Notes: generated by a model from the letters alone, not told the origin. DNA of 19,983 bases from Firmicutes bacterium UBA3738 (GCA_002372505.1 DFGY01000127.1:1-19983), one strand, 5' to 3'; shown: positions 1 to 7,118, counted from the stretch's first letter. Made by a program: numbers and translations.

Positions 1-39
1 ATTATTTAACTGTCAAACTCCCGACTATCACTTGTCTGT

Positions 40-128
40 GGAAGCGTATCGAAGTGGTCATAACGAGCCGCACTCGAAATGCGGTGTACCGCAAGGTACC
101 GTGGGTTCGAATCCCACCGCTTCCGCCA
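40..128 (+). tRNA. tRNA-Ser (anticodon CGA), 3' CCA encoded
   Basis: The acceptor arms GGAAGCG and CGCTTCC pair perfectly, followed by discriminator G and an encoded CCA. The anticodon stem CCGCA/TGCGG encloses the loop CTCGAAA, giving anticodon CGA, which reads UCG serine codons. A long variable arm (GTACC-GCAA-GGTAC) marks a class II tRNA, as expected for serine. The T arm GTGGG-TTCGAAT-CCCAC is canonical. I saw no second copy of its 3' end in the window, so there is no evidence here that it is a used integration site. Confidence 0.97.
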
Positions 129-165
129 AATGGTGGCAGGGGATTTTCTCCTGTCATCGTTTTTA

Positions 166-197
166 TTGACATATGCCAGGTGGGTATGTAATATAAT
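166..197 (+). promoter_or_regulatory. Promoter of the antisense antitoxin RNA
   Basis: A consensus -35 TTGACA (166-171) is followed by the AT-rich block TAATATAAT (189-197). Read as TAATAT the spacer is 17; read as TATAAT (192-197) it is 20. The likely transcript start is near 204, where a sequence begins that is mirrored at the toxin mRNA 5' end. Confidence 0.7.
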
Positions 198-203
198 AGA
201 TAT

Positions 204-283
204 CAGAGGAACCGTCAGCGGTAAACCTCAGTTAGTTATAAAATAACCGCCGTTAGTTGACTGCTGGGCGGTTATCTTTTTGT
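204..283 (+). ncRNA. Antisense antitoxin RNA of a type I toxin-antitoxin locus
   Basis: This is a predicted RNA of about 80 nt, starting after the TTGACA promoter and ending at the hairpin with T-run at 243-281. Its 5' part can fold as GAGG...CCTC around an inner ACCG-TCAG-CGGT hairpin. Its 3' part overlaps the terminator and last codons of the minus-strand toxin mRNA, giving complementarity over roughly 243-283. Convergent RNAs overlapping at the 3' end are the known arrangement of TxpA/RatA and Fst-type loci. The boundaries are inferred from the promoter and terminator, not observed. Confidence 0.6.
243..281. terminator. Bidirectional terminator shared by toxin mRNA and antitoxin RNA
   Basis: A perfect 9-bp stem, ATAACCGCC (243-251) with GGCGGTTAT (267-275), is followed on the plus strand by CTTTTTG. 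On the minus strand the same stem is followed by TTTTAT. The toxin stop codon lies inside the stem. Confidence 0.75.
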
Positions 284-346
284 GTCTATGGTTACAATAA
301 TCAATATCACCATTAGTACGGTTGATATAATTTCGTATGGGCGCAT
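272..346 (-). CDS. Holin-like small hydrophobic toxin (type I toxin-antitoxin), 24 aa
   Basis: A 24-residue minus-strand ORF begins MRPYEIISTVLMV, continues as a single membrane span rich in I, V and L, and ends with the polar tail TIDTKR. The pattern of an N-terminal YE, one transmembrane helix and a short charged tail matches the Hol_Tox/TxpA-like type I toxins of Bacillota. These act at the cytoplasmic membrane. An upstream ATG at 352 would add Met-Pro, but GAGGTG abuts it; the ATG at 346 sits six bases from GAGGTG and is preferred. The upstream segment CCTC-GGAAAA-GAGG (mRNA sense) can hide the ribosome binding site, a known type of control in such toxins. The mRNA converges on the antisense RNA from 204. 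The family assignment comes from pattern recognition; a search of small-protein databases has not been run. Confidence 0.75.
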   Translation of the reverse strand: MRPYEIISTVLMVILIIVTIDTKR

Positions 347-402
347 AGGCATCACCTCTTTTCCGAGGCAAGATTTTACCGCCGTGGTTCCTCTGAAAAA
401 AA

Positions 403-431
403 ATTATATCATCTATTCGATTAAAAATAAA
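403..431 (-). promoter_or_regulatory. Promoter of the toxin mRNA
   Basis: On the minus strand a perfect TATAAT (403-408) stands 7 nt before CAGAGGAACC, the likely transcript start near 395. This is the same distance as from TATAAT to CAGAGGAACC for the antitoxin RNA. The -35 at 17 bp, TTTATT (426-431), is weak. Confidence 0.55.
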
Positions 432-478
432 TGCAAATTAAGCAAAAAATTAACAAATAAACGCTTTGTTATTTTTTA

Positions 479-507
479 TTGATGCATAAAAAAATATATG
501 ATAAAAT
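479..507 (+). promoter_or_regulatory. Upstream promoter of the short leader or small RNA
   Basis: TTGATG (479-484), a 17-bp spacer and TAAAAT (502-507) would start a transcript near 514 that meets the hairpin terminator at 527-567 after about 60 nt. The surroundings are very AT-rich, so chance matches are possible. Confidence 0.4.
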
Positions 508-526
508 ATGGCCAATTAAGAGAGGG

Positions 527-572
527 AAAAGAGGTTAGCTAGAATTGACAGGGGGCGGGCCTCTTTTATTTT
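527..572 (+). terminator. Terminator or attenuator hairpin ahead of the EamA gene
   Basis: AAAAGAGGTT (527-536) pairs with GGCCTCTTTT (558-567), with two G-U pairs, and is followed by ATTTTA. The loop is about 21 nt and G-rich at its 3' side. A GGCC at 510-513 could compete for the GGCC at 558-561, so an antiterminator form is conceivable. I match it to no known riboswitch class. Confidence 0.5.
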
Positions 573-578
573 AATCGG

Positions 579-607
579 TTGTAAAAGTTGCCGGTCAGGC
601 ATATAAT
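579..607 (+). promoter_or_regulatory. Promoter of the EamA transporter gene
   Basis: TTGTAA (579-584), exactly 17 bp, then a perfect TATAAT (602-607). It lies after the upstream terminator and 35 bp before the start codon, so the transporter has its own promoter. Confidence 0.75.
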
Positions 608-642
608 GTGGCAGGATAATAGCTTATGAGAGGATTGACGTT

Positions 643-1557
643 TTGAAAAAAGTAGTTGCATTTGTATGTATAACGGCATTTTTGTTTGCCACAATGGAGG
701 TGGCTCTTAAACTAGGCGGGAGCGAGCTGGATTCTCTTCAACTGACCTTCCTCCGCTTTATGATTGGTGGAATAATTCTTGCGCCCTTTGCAGTCCGCGA
801 AACAAAGCAGTTTAGAGAAGAGGCTGAGGCTGCAGGACAGGTGCGGAGCAAACTAGGCGCGAAGGACATTGGCTGGCTGGCTCTTGTAGGTGCTATGGGT
901 GTGGGAATAAGCATGGTAGCCTTTCAGTACGGCGTCAATGCCTGCAATGCTGCAACGGCTTCATCACTAATATGTCTGAACCCGATTTTCACAATGGTGA
1001 TAGCCCACATTTTCACAAGCGAGAAGATGGATAAGTTAAAGGGGATTGCCTTTGTCCTGGGCCTTATAGCCATCGTTTTCATGGTGAGACCCTGGGACAT
1101 TCAGGAAGGTAATAGCGTCATAGGAATAGTTCTCATGCTGGTTGCGGCCATTACCTTTGCCTGCTATACGGTCATGGGCAAAAGAACTATTGGGCGCATT
1201 GGCACATTCACTCAGACCAGCATCAGTTTCATCATAGGCTCGCTGTTCATTCTGGTGGTCATGCTGGCTACGGGCAGACCTGTCTTTGAGGGCATAGTCG
1301 ATAATCTGGCCCTGGTCCTCTATGTGGGAGTAATGGTTACCGGCGTTGGATACTTCACATACTTTTCTGCCATAAAATATTCAGACGCCACCACCGGTTC
1401 CATTGCATTCTTTATTAAGCCGGTTATAGCACCAATATTCGCGGTAGTCTTTCTGGAAGAGTCTATTCTCTGGAACACCATAGTGGGGGTCATACTTCTA
1501 GTTACTGCCTCATTCCTGACACTGTACGACTCTTCACACAAAAATACCGAACACTAA
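643..1557 (+). CDS. EamA/DMT-family membrane transporter
   Basis: A 304-residue protein made almost entirely of hydrophobic segments, consistent with about ten transmembrane helices in two EamA halves. The second half begins around residue 160, at GIVLMLVAAITFACYTVMGKR. This is the usual length and layout of drug/metabolite-superfamily exporters such as RhaT- or YdcZ-like proteins. Recognisable family traits are the early LKLGGSELDSLQLTFLRF stretch, the A-C-N-A-A-T-A segment after helix four, and a C-terminal KPVIAPIFAVVFLEE with the typical P and E residues. The start is TTG at 643 with AGAGG nine bases upstream; the next in-frame ATG (691) would cut the first helix. It is a single-gene unit with its own promoter. 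The substrate cannot be told from sequence; small metabolites or amino acids are typical for the superfamily. Confidence 0.9.
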   Translation: MKKVVAFVCITAFLFATMEVALKLGGSELDSLQLTFLRFMIGGIILAPFAVRETKQFREEAEAAGQVRSKLGAKDIGWLALVGAMGVGISMVAFQYGVNACNAATASSLICLNPIFTMVIAHIFTSEKMDKLKGIAFVLGLIAIVFMVRPWDIQEGNSVIGIVLMLVAAITFACYTVMGKRTIGRIGTFTQTSISFIIGSLFILVVMLATGRPVFEGIVDNLALVLYVGVMVTGVGYFTYFSAIKYSDATTGSIAFFIKPVIAPIFAVVFLEESILWNTIVGVILLVTASFLTLYDSSHKNTEH

Positions 1558-1594
1558 GTTAAATTTCTTCAGTTATTAATCAATAAAAATATGA

Positions 1595-1625
1595 TATAAT
1601 TTAACGGTCGATTAAATGACCGTTA
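1595..1625 (+). promoter_or_regulatory. -10 box with adjacent perfect operator-like palindrome before the nitroreductase
   Basis: A perfect TATAAT at 1595-1600 is directly followed by TAACGGTC (1602-1609), 8 bp, and its exact complement GACCGTTA (1618-1625). No clear -35 is seen at 17 bp. There is no T-run after the palindrome, so it is more likely a repressor operator or 5' UTR stem than a terminator. It would control the nitroreductase and ene-reductase operon. Confidence 0.6.
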
Positions 1626-1650
1626 TTTGACGTGATAGGAGGAAATGACT

Positions 1651-2193
1651 ATGAATGCAGTTGATATGTTAAAGGAAAGAAGAAGCGTAAGAAAGTTTAC
1701 AGACCAGCCAGTCGCAGAAGAAACTCTCAAAGAAATTATTGAGATGGCTGCTTTTGCACCTAGCTGGAAGAATACTCAGACTACAAGGTATATCGCAGTA
1801 TACGACCAGGCAATAAAAGATAAGATTGCAAACGAATGCATCATGGGGTTCGAAGGAAACAAGAGAACCATAGATGGCGCACCGGTGCTCATAGTTGAGA
1901 CTACTGTAGACAAGCGCTCCGGATATGAGAGAGATGGTTCCTTCTCAACTTCCAAGGAAAACCACTGGCAGTCCTTCGACGCAGGTATCGCATGCCAGAC
2001 ATTCTGCCTGGCAGCTCACGAAGTCGGCCTTGCTACAGTTATTATGGGAATCTTCGACGAAGCTAAAGTAATCGAGGCAGTAGGAGTGCCGGAAGGCCAG
2101 TCCGTTTCCGCTCTTATAGCTCTCGGCTACGCTGATGAAGAGCCGAAGATGCCACCGAGAAAGACAGTGGAAGATCTGCTGACAATAAAATAA
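1651..2193 (+). CDS. Nitroreductase-family FMN oxidoreductase
   Basis: A 180-residue protein. Near its N terminus is KERRSVRKFTDQPV, the FMN-phosphate-binding signature of nitroreductases. AAFAPSWKNTQTTRYIAV follows (residues about 32-50), the usual APS-x-x-N-x-Q region. Near the C terminus, SALIALGYADEEPKMPPRKT is the expected closing segment. Such enzymes are homodimers that use NAD(P)H and FMN to reduce nitro groups, quinones or other electrophiles. The ATG at 1645 is only one base from AGGAGG, whereas the ATG at 1651 is seven bases away and is taken as the start. The ORF is followed after 38 bp by the ene-reductase gene with its own AGGAGG, so the two are likely co-transcribed from the palindrome-marked promoter. 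The physiological substrate is unknown. Confidence 0.9.
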   Translation: MNAVDMLKERRSVRKFTDQPVAEETLKEIIEMAAFAPSWKNTQTTRYIAVYDQAIKDKIANECIMGFEGNKRTIDGAPVLIVETTVDKRSGYERDGSFSTSKENHWQSFDAGIACQTFCLAAHEVGLATVIMGIFDEAKVIEAVGVPEGQSVSALIALGYADEEPKMPPRKTVEDLLTIK

Positions 2194-2231
2194 GAAAAAA
2201 TACAGTTCGGATAATATCTTAGGAGGACAAA

Positions 2232-4187
2232 ATGCAGTTTCCAAAATTATTTGAGCCGGGATACATCGGCAAGATGCGTGTAAAGAACAGAATCGTAATG
2301 CCGCCTATGCACGTGGCCATTACAGGTTCCGACGGCAGCCCCGGGGAGAGATACATTAGGTATTACGAAGAAAGAGCCAAGGGCGGAGTAGGCCTTATCG
2401 TAACCGAGGCAGCCAGTGTAGACGAGGAAACAAGTTCAACAGGACCGAGAAGTCTGTTCATCACCAGACATTCCCAGATTGTTGACTACGAGAGACTCAC
2501 TGAAGCCGTTCACAAATACGACTGCAAAATATTCGCCCAGCTGTACCACGGCGGAGCTACCTGCAAGCCGGCATTCATAAAAGCCGACCAGCCTGTGGCA
2601 CCCAGCGACGTTCCAGCTGCACCGGGCGGCCTTGTACCTCGCGCTCTTACAACAGAGGAAGTAAAGGCCATGGTTCAGAAGTTCGTGGACTCTGCGGTAA
2701 TCGCTCAGCTTTCAGGCTATGACGGCGTTGTTCTTCATACGGCTCACGGCTATCTCATGCTGGAATTCATCAGCGAATATTACAACAAGCGTACCGACGA
2801 ATACGGCGGCAGCTTTGAGAACCGTATGAGATTCCACAAGGAAGTAATCGAAGGAATCCGCGCAGCCTGCGGTCCCAACTTCCCCATTTCCGTTCGTATG
2901 TGCGGTGATGAAGTGACGGACATTGACGGCTTCATGGACGTTGATGCTGGAATAAAAGTTGCGAAATATCTCCAGGATGAATGCGGTATAGACGTAATGG
3001 ATCTGTCCGCAGGTTCCGCTGTGAATCCCAACGCCAACTGCGAGCCTTATTCCTATAAGGCGGGTTGGAAGACATACATCGGCAAAGCTTACAAAGAAGC
3101 TTTGGACATTCCGGTAATTCAGACCAATACAATTAAAGCGCCGGAGACGGCAGAGCAGTTCCTTGAGGAAGGAATCTGCGACTACGTTTCGGTTGGCCGC
3201 GGACACTTTGCAGATCCTGAGTGGGCGAAGAAGGCTTACGAAGGCAGAAGCGATGAAATCAGAAAGTGCATCGGCTGCATGTACTGCCGCGAAAGAGTTA
3301 TCTGGAAGGGCCTTGCCGTTGACTGTACAGTTAATCCGAGAATCGGCTGCGAATACGAGTACGATGCAGTGCCTCCGAAGAATGGCGAAGGGAAGCCTGT
3401 TGCCGTAATCGGTGCCGGACCGGCCGGACTTGAGGCTGCCAAGACTCTTGCCGAAAGAGGATTTGCCGTCACGGTTTACGAAAAGGACGACAAGGTAGGC
3501 GGCAGAATGAATCTTGCCGACAAGCCCCGCTTTAAGGAAAACATTACTGACCTTACCAAGACCATGGAGCTTCAGTGCAAGAACGCCGGCGTAACATTTA
3601 AGTTCGGCGTAGATGCTACGGCTGACTTCGTAAAGAAGGACATAGACCCGGTAGGCGTATTTATCTGCACAGGTGCAGACTGGCTCATGCCACCTATTCC
3701 GGGAATCGACAAAGCTCTGGTATGCACTCCGGAAGACGTGCTCCTGGAGCGTGTTAAAGCCGGAAAGACTGCAGTAGTAGTAGGTAGCGGAAACACAGGT
3801 CTTGAGTGCGTTGAGAAACTTCAGGACGACGGCGCCAAAGTAGCCATGGTGGATATGCTTGATGAAGCCGGAAAGGGAATCTTCCCCATTATCTTAAATG
3901 ACCTGATGAGCAGAATCACACCCAATGAACCGGAAGTACTTCTCTCTCACAGACTTCTTGAAATCACAGATGATGGCGTAGTGGTTGAAGACGTAGCCAC
4001 AGGTGAAAAGAAGAATGTGCTCGGCGAGCTGGTATGCCTGTCTCTGGGCAGCAGACCTAATGCAGACCTTATCGAGGACTTCAGAGCTAAGTTTGAGAAG
4101 GTAAGCGTAATAGGCAGCGCAGTTCAGGATGGAAGAATTCACGACGCGACAAAGCAGGCCTACACAAAAGCTTATGTTTTTGAATAA
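2232..4187 (+). CDS. Old-yellow-enzyme family NADH:flavin oxidoreductase, 2,4-dienoyl-CoA-reductase-like
   Basis: A 651-residue three-part enzyme. Residues 1 to about 340 form the FMN-binding TIM barrel, with an N-terminal FEPGYIGKMRVKNRIVMPPM, HTAHGYLMLEF (His172-Gly) and RTDEYGGSFENR. A cysteine cluster (C346, C349, C352, C365) would hold a [4Fe-4S] centre. From about residue 390 an FAD/NAD(P) module follows, with VIGAGPAG-LEAA and a second nucleotide-binding loop VVGSGNTGLE near residue 517. Known relatives are FadH, trimethylamine dehydrogenase, and the BaiCD/BaiH and cinnamate-type ene-reductases of gut clostridia, which reduce activated C=C bonds. The third cysteine follows two residues after the second, whereas FadH has three, though the outer spacing of 19 is the same. 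It is co-oriented with the nitroreductase. The substrate cannot be assigned. Confidence 0.92.
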   Translation: MQFPKLFEPGYIGKMRVKNRIVMPPMHVAITGSDGSPGERYIRYYEERAKGGVGLIVTEAASVDEETSSTGPRSLFITRHSQIVDYERLTEAVHKYDCKIFAQLYHGGATCKPAFIKADQPVAPSDVPAAPGGLVPRALTTEEVKAMVQKFVDSAVIAQLSGYDGVVLHTAHGYLMLEFISEYYNKRTDEYGGSFENRMRFHKEVIEGIRAACGPNFPISVRMCGDEVTDIDGFMDVDAGIKVAKYLQDECGIDVMDLSAGSAVNPNANCEPYSYKAGWKTYIGKAYKEALDIPVIQTNTIKAPETAEQFLEEGICDYVSVGRGHFADPEWAKKAYEGRSDEIRKCIGCMYCRERVIWKGLAVDCTVNPRIGCEYEYDAVPPKNGEGKPVAVIGAGPAGLEAAKTLAERGFAVTVYEKDDKVGGRMNLADKPRFKENITDLTKTMELQCKNAGVTFKFGVDATADFVKKDIDPVGVFICTGADWLMPPIPGIDKALVCTPEDVLLERVKAGKTAVVVGSGNTGLECVEKLQDDGAKVAMVDMLDEAGKGIFPIILNDLMSRITPNEPEVLLSHRLLEITDDGVVVEDVATGEKKNVLGELVCLSLGSRPNADLIEDFRAKFEKVSVIGSAVQDGRIHDATKQAYTKAYVFE

Positions 4188-4246
4188 ATAATATAGCGGG
4201 ACTGCGGATTGTCGCACAAACATATACTCTCCGCAGCCTATATTAT
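4188..4246 (+). terminator. Long hairpin immediately after the ene-reductase gene
   Basis: The outer stem is ATAATATAG (4188-4196) with CTATATTAT (4238-4246). The inner stem is CTGCGGA (4202-4208) with TCCGCAG (4230-4236). It starts right after the stop codon. There is no T-run, so it may protect the 3' end or weakly terminate rather than act as a strong intrinsic terminator. Confidence 0.5.
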
Positions 4247-4276
4247 TATCAAATAATAAGAAAAGGAGCGTAAATA

Positions 4277-4633
4277 ATGGAAAAGAAATCTCATGCTAAT
4301 TTCAATGATCCGGCGATTACATACAAAGTTGAAAGTCCGGAGATGATAAGAAGCGTCTTTGCCGGGGACAATGTACTAATAGGCAGGAACATATTCAAGG
4401 CAGGGGAGTTGGTTCCGATGCACAGCCATGAGCATGAGCAATTCACCCTCATTATATCCGGTGAGTGTGATGTAACATGTGGTGGTGAGAAATTCCACCT
4501 GACACCCGGAGGAATATGCTGGGCGCCTTCAAACGTAGAACATGAAATCAAAATGTGGGATGAAGGTGAAGTTGAAGCCTATGATATATTCTACCCTGTA
4601 AGGGAGGATTGGCTGACTCCTCTGGAGAAATGA
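4277..4633 (+). CDS. Small single-domain cupin protein
   Basis: A 118-residue protein with one cupin barrel. Motif 1 is PMHSHEHEQFTLIISGE, giving the H-x-H-x(3-4)-Q/E pattern of metal ligands, and G-E-x-x-V-T-x-G-G-E follows. Motif 2 is represented by APSNVEHEI, with PSNVEH supplying the final histidine. Cupins of this size are metal-binding enzymes or small-molecule sensors; no catalytic role can be inferred here. AAGGAG lies eight bases before the ATG, which fits this start. It sits between a hairpin and a strong terminator, so it is either the last gene of the nitroreductase/ene-reductase operon or a short unit of its own. A role linked to those two enzymes is only suggested by position. 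Confidence 0.85.
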   Translation: MEKKSHANFNDPAITYKVESPEMIRSVFAGDNVLIGRNIFKAGELVPMHSHEHEQFTLIISGECDVTCGGEKFHLTPGGICWAPSNVEHEIKMWDEGEVEAYDIFYPVREDWLTPLEK

Positions 4634-4662
4634 CTTTAGGTCAAAATATATGATGACTTTGT

Positions 4663-4691
4663 AGAGGCGCAAAAATACGGCGCCTCTTTTT
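4663..4691 (+). terminator. Intrinsic terminator after the cupin gene
   Basis: AGAGGCGC (4663-4670) pairs perfectly with GCGCCTCT (4680-4687), followed by a T-run. It closes the unit that starts near 1595. Confidence 0.9.
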
Positions 4692-4714
4692 GTATATTTT
4701 TATGTGGCTACATA

Positions 4715-4743
4715 TTGCAAAGTTATACATTTTGATGTATATT
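4715..4743 (+). promoter_or_regulatory. Promoter of the amino acid ABC importer with embedded palindrome
   Basis: TTGCAA (4715-4720), a 17-bp spacer and TATATT (4738-4743). Inside it, TATACAT (4724-4730), TTTG and ATGTATA (4735-4741) make a perfect 7-bp inverted repeat reaching into the -10 box. A repressor bound there would block polymerase. The AT-rich palindrome is loosely like an ArgR/AhrC box, but this is not a firm match. A GC-rich mini-hairpin with a T-run (about 4754-4778) lies in the leader. Confidence 0.65.
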
Positions 4744-4852
4744 ATTACCGCAAAGGGCGTCTGAGGCGCATTTTTTACGGGAAAAATATGCAAAAGATGG
4801 CTCGGACCCCAAGCGAAAAATAATGCTGACTTACTTAATGGAGGAAAAAGAA

Positions 4853-5668
4853 ATGAAAAAGCTAGCTAAATTGACTTTGGTACTGGCTCTCGCATTTGCG
4901 ATGGCATTCACATTCGCAGCTTGCGGTGGCGGTTCATCATCAGAAGATGCTGCATCATCAGCAGCAAGCGGCAGCGCAGCAGGCGCCAGCCTTACAGCTA
5001 CAGAAGGCGAACTGCACATGGCTACAAACGCTGCATTCCCGCCGTATGAAATGACAACAGATGACGGCGGCTTCGAAGGTATCGACGTAGAAATCGCTAC
5101 AGAACTCGCAAAGAAGCTGGATCTGGAACTGGTAGTTGACGATATGGACTTCGCTGCTGTACTCACTGCAGTTCAGAGCGGCAAGAGCGACATTGCTATG
5201 GCAGGTCTTACAGTTACAGAAGAGAGAAAGAAGAACGTTGACTTCACAGATACTTATGCAAAAGGCGTTCAGTCTATAATCGTTAAAGAAGGTTCAGACA
5301 TAAAGGGACCGGATGATCTTAAAGGAAAGAAGATCGGATGCCAGGAAGGCACAACAGGATACATTTACTGTGCAGATGACTTTGGTGAAGACAGTGTTAA
5401 CTCTTACAACAACGGAGCAACTGCCGTTCAGGCTCTCGTAGGAGACAAAGTTGACGCTGTAGTAATCGATAACAATCCTGCAAAGGAATTCGTAAAGGCC
5501 AACGATGGACTTATCCTTCTTGATACAGCCTATGCTGAAGAAGACTACGCTATCGGAGTCAGCAAGGACAATCCTGAACTTACAAAGGCCGTAAATGATG
5601 CCCTCAAAGAGCTTATCGAAGACGGAACAGTTGACAAAATCGTACAGAAATATATAAAGGCAGAATAA
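4853..5668 (+). CDS. Polar amino acid ABC transporter, substrate-binding lipoprotein
   Basis: A 271-residue SBP_bac_3-type receptor. Residues 1-23 are a lipoprotein signal peptide (two lysines near the start, a hydrophobic core, FAA before Cys24), so the mature protein is lipid-anchored outside the membrane. A Ser/Ala/Gly-rich linker follows. The binding domain starts at about residue 46 with FPPYEMTTDDGGFEGIDVEI, the ligand-binding signature of amino acid receptors. DFAAVLTAVQSGKSDIAMAG and TVTEERKKNVDFTDTY are also family-typical. The longer reading from 4823 would add ten residues, but GGAGG is spaced correctly for the ATG at 4853. The permease starts four bases after the stop and the ATPase follows, giving a complete importer. 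The amino acid carried is not predictable here. Confidence 0.95.
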   Translation: MKKLAKLTLVLALAFAMAFTFAACGGGSSSEDAASSAASGSAAGASLTATEGELHMATNAAFPPYEMTTDDGGFEGIDVEIATELAKKLDLELVVDDMDFAAVLTAVQSGKSDIAMAGLTVTEERKKNVDFTDTYAKGVQSIIVKEGSDIKGPDDLKGKKIGCQEGTTGYIYCADDFGEDSVNSYNNGATAVQALVGDKVDAVVIDNNPAKEFVKANDGLILLDTAYAEEDYAIGVSKDNPELTKAVNDALKELIEDGTVDKIVQKYIKAE

Positions 5669-5672
5669 TAAA

Positions 5673-6398
5673 ATGAATAGTTATTTCAAGGGTCTTCAGG
5701 ATCAGTTTTATCAGGCTTTCATAGATGGCGACAGTCCTAGATATCTGCTTTATCTGAACGGTCTTAAAATTGCCTACATGGTAATGATAGGAGCTCTTGT
5801 CCTTGGTGTTGCTATAGGTGTGGTTCTGGCTGTCATAAGAACTTCTGCCGATCAGCAGAAAAAAGGGAAGAGAACATGGTGGCTTACTTTGCTCAATGTT
5901 TTTGCGAAGGTCTACGTAACCGTTATCAGAGGCACCCCTATGATGGTACAGCTCCTTATAATGGGCTTTGTAGTCTTCGAGAATTCCCGTCAGCTGGTGC
6001 TTATTGCAATTCTGGCTTTGGGAATAAACTCGGGAGCATATGTTTCCGAAATAATAAGGAGCGGAATACAATCCATTAATCCGGGACAGATGGAAGCAGG
6101 CAGATCCCTCGGAATGAAGTATTCAACAGTAATGCGCAAGATAATAATTCCTCAGGCGATAAAAAACATATTGCCTGCCCTTGGCAACGAAATGATTACT
6201 TTGTTTAAGGATACTTCTCTGGTTACGGTTATCGGTCTTGCCGATCTTACAAAGGTAGCCATACAGATTCAAGCCAGGACATACCAGGCGCTGATGCCTT
6301 TTGTAGGTATAGCTATCATTTATCTAATAAACGTTCTGATATTGACATGGATTCTTGGCAAGATGGAAAGGAGGCTTGCGGCAAGTGATAGAAGTTAA
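5673..6398 (+). CDS. Polar amino acid ABC transporter, permease
   Basis: A 241-residue HisM/HisQ-type inner-membrane permease with about five hydrophobic helices. The segment [19 protein letters not shown] is highly typical of amino acid permeases. The cytoplasmic EAA loop begins near residue 139 as [20 protein letters not shown] and docks on the ATPase. The C-terminal [18 protein letters not shown] stretch (here [17 protein letters not shown]) is also family-typical. Only one permease gene is present, so it probably works as a homodimer. Its ATG lies four bases after the receptor's stop and lacks a strong ribosome binding site, which suggests translational coupling. Its last 14 bases overlap the ATPase start. 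Confidence 0.95.
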   Translation: MNSYFKGLQDQFYQAFIDGDSPRYLLYLNGLKIAYMVMIGALVLGVAIGVVLAVIRTSADQQKKGKRTWWLTLLNVFAKVYVTVIRGTPMMVQLLIMGFVVFENSRQLVLIAILALGINSGAYVSEIIRSGIQSINPGQMEAGRSLGMKYSTVMRKIIIPQAIKNILPALGNEMITLFKDTSLVTVIGLADLTKVAIQIQARTYQALMPFVGIAIIYLINVLILTWILGKMERRLAASDRS

Positions 6399-7107
6399 AG
6401 ATTTACACAAATATTTCGGCGAGCTGCAGGTTCTTAAAGGCATCACCGAGACAATAAAGGATGCAGAGGTTGTATGCGTCGTGGGACCATCAGGTTCCGG
6501 CAAGAGTACATTCCTGCGTTGCCTCAATCTCCTTGAAGATCCAACTGAAGGTGAAATAATTCTCGACGGAGAAGTTATAAATTCCAAAGAGGCGGACATA
6601 AACAAGATTCGCCAGAAGATGGGGATGGTATTCCAGAGCTTTAATCTTTTCCCCAACATGAACACTTTGGAAAACGTAATGCTGGCTCCCGTCCAGACAG
6701 GAAAGATGAAGAGGGATGAAGCTAAGGAAAAGGCGAAAGAACTCTTAACCCGGGTTGGTCTGGCTGATAAATTCGAAGTTTATCCATCATCCCTTTCCGG
6801 AGGACAACAGCAGCGTGCGGCTATAGCCAGGGCGCTGGCCATGGAACCTGAGGTCATGCTCTTCGACGAACCTACATCGGCTCTCGACCCGGAAATGGTC
6901 GGTGAAGTACTGGACGTAATGAAGAGCCTTGCCGAAGAAGGAATGACCATGGTAATAGTAACCCACGAAATGGGCTTCGCTCGTGAAGTTGCCGATCGCA
7001 TATTCTTCATCGACGAAGGAATAATCATGGAGCAGGGCACCCCGACGGAACTGTTCGATCACACAAAGACTGAAAGAGCCAAGAACTTCTTCAGTAAAAT
7101 ATTATAA
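6385..7107 (+). CDS. Polar amino acid ABC transporter, ATP-binding protein
   Basis: A 240-residue GlnQ/HisP-type ATPase that powers the importer from the cytoplasm. Walker A is GPSGSGKST (residues 34-42), the Q-loop is in [18 protein letters not shown], the ABC signature is LSGGQQQR (about 137-144), and Walker B is [13 protein letters not shown] with D161 and E162. The H-loop is [17 protein letters not shown]. Length and order are normal. The start is taken as GTG at 6385 because AAAGGAGG (6367-6374) is ten bases upstream and the protein then begins [12 protein letters not shown], as relatives do. An earlier in-frame start at 6355 would overlap the permease more. A strong terminator follows. 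Confidence 0.96.
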   Translation: MIEVKDLHKYFGELQVLKGITETIKDAEVVCVVGPSGSGKSTFLRCLNLLEDPTEGEIILDGEVINSKEADINKIRQKMGMVFQSFNLFPNMNTLENVMLAPVQTGKMKRDEAKEKAKELLTRVGLADKFEVYPSSLSGGQQQRAAIARALAMEPEVMLFDEPTSALDPEMVGEVLDVMKSLAEEGMTMVIVTHEMGFAREVADRIFFIDEGIIMEQGTPTELFDHTKTERAKNFFSKIL

Positions 7108-7118
7108 GAAACAAGGAA

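Noticed and set aside
40..128. tRNA-Ser as an integration (att) site for the accessory region
   Set aside because: No duplicate of the tRNA 3' end and no integrase gene are visible in the window, and core-type genes lie between the tRNA and the accessory region.
282..482. 66-residue plus-strand ORF opposite the toxin
   Set aside because: It begins in the toxin's antisense strand, has no ribosome binding site, and its composition follows the AT-rich promoter region; the minus-strand toxin explains the sequence better.
2712..3206. Long minus-strand ORFs opposite the ene-reductase
   Set aside because: They are antisense shadows of a clearly coding gene, without start signals or recognisable domains.
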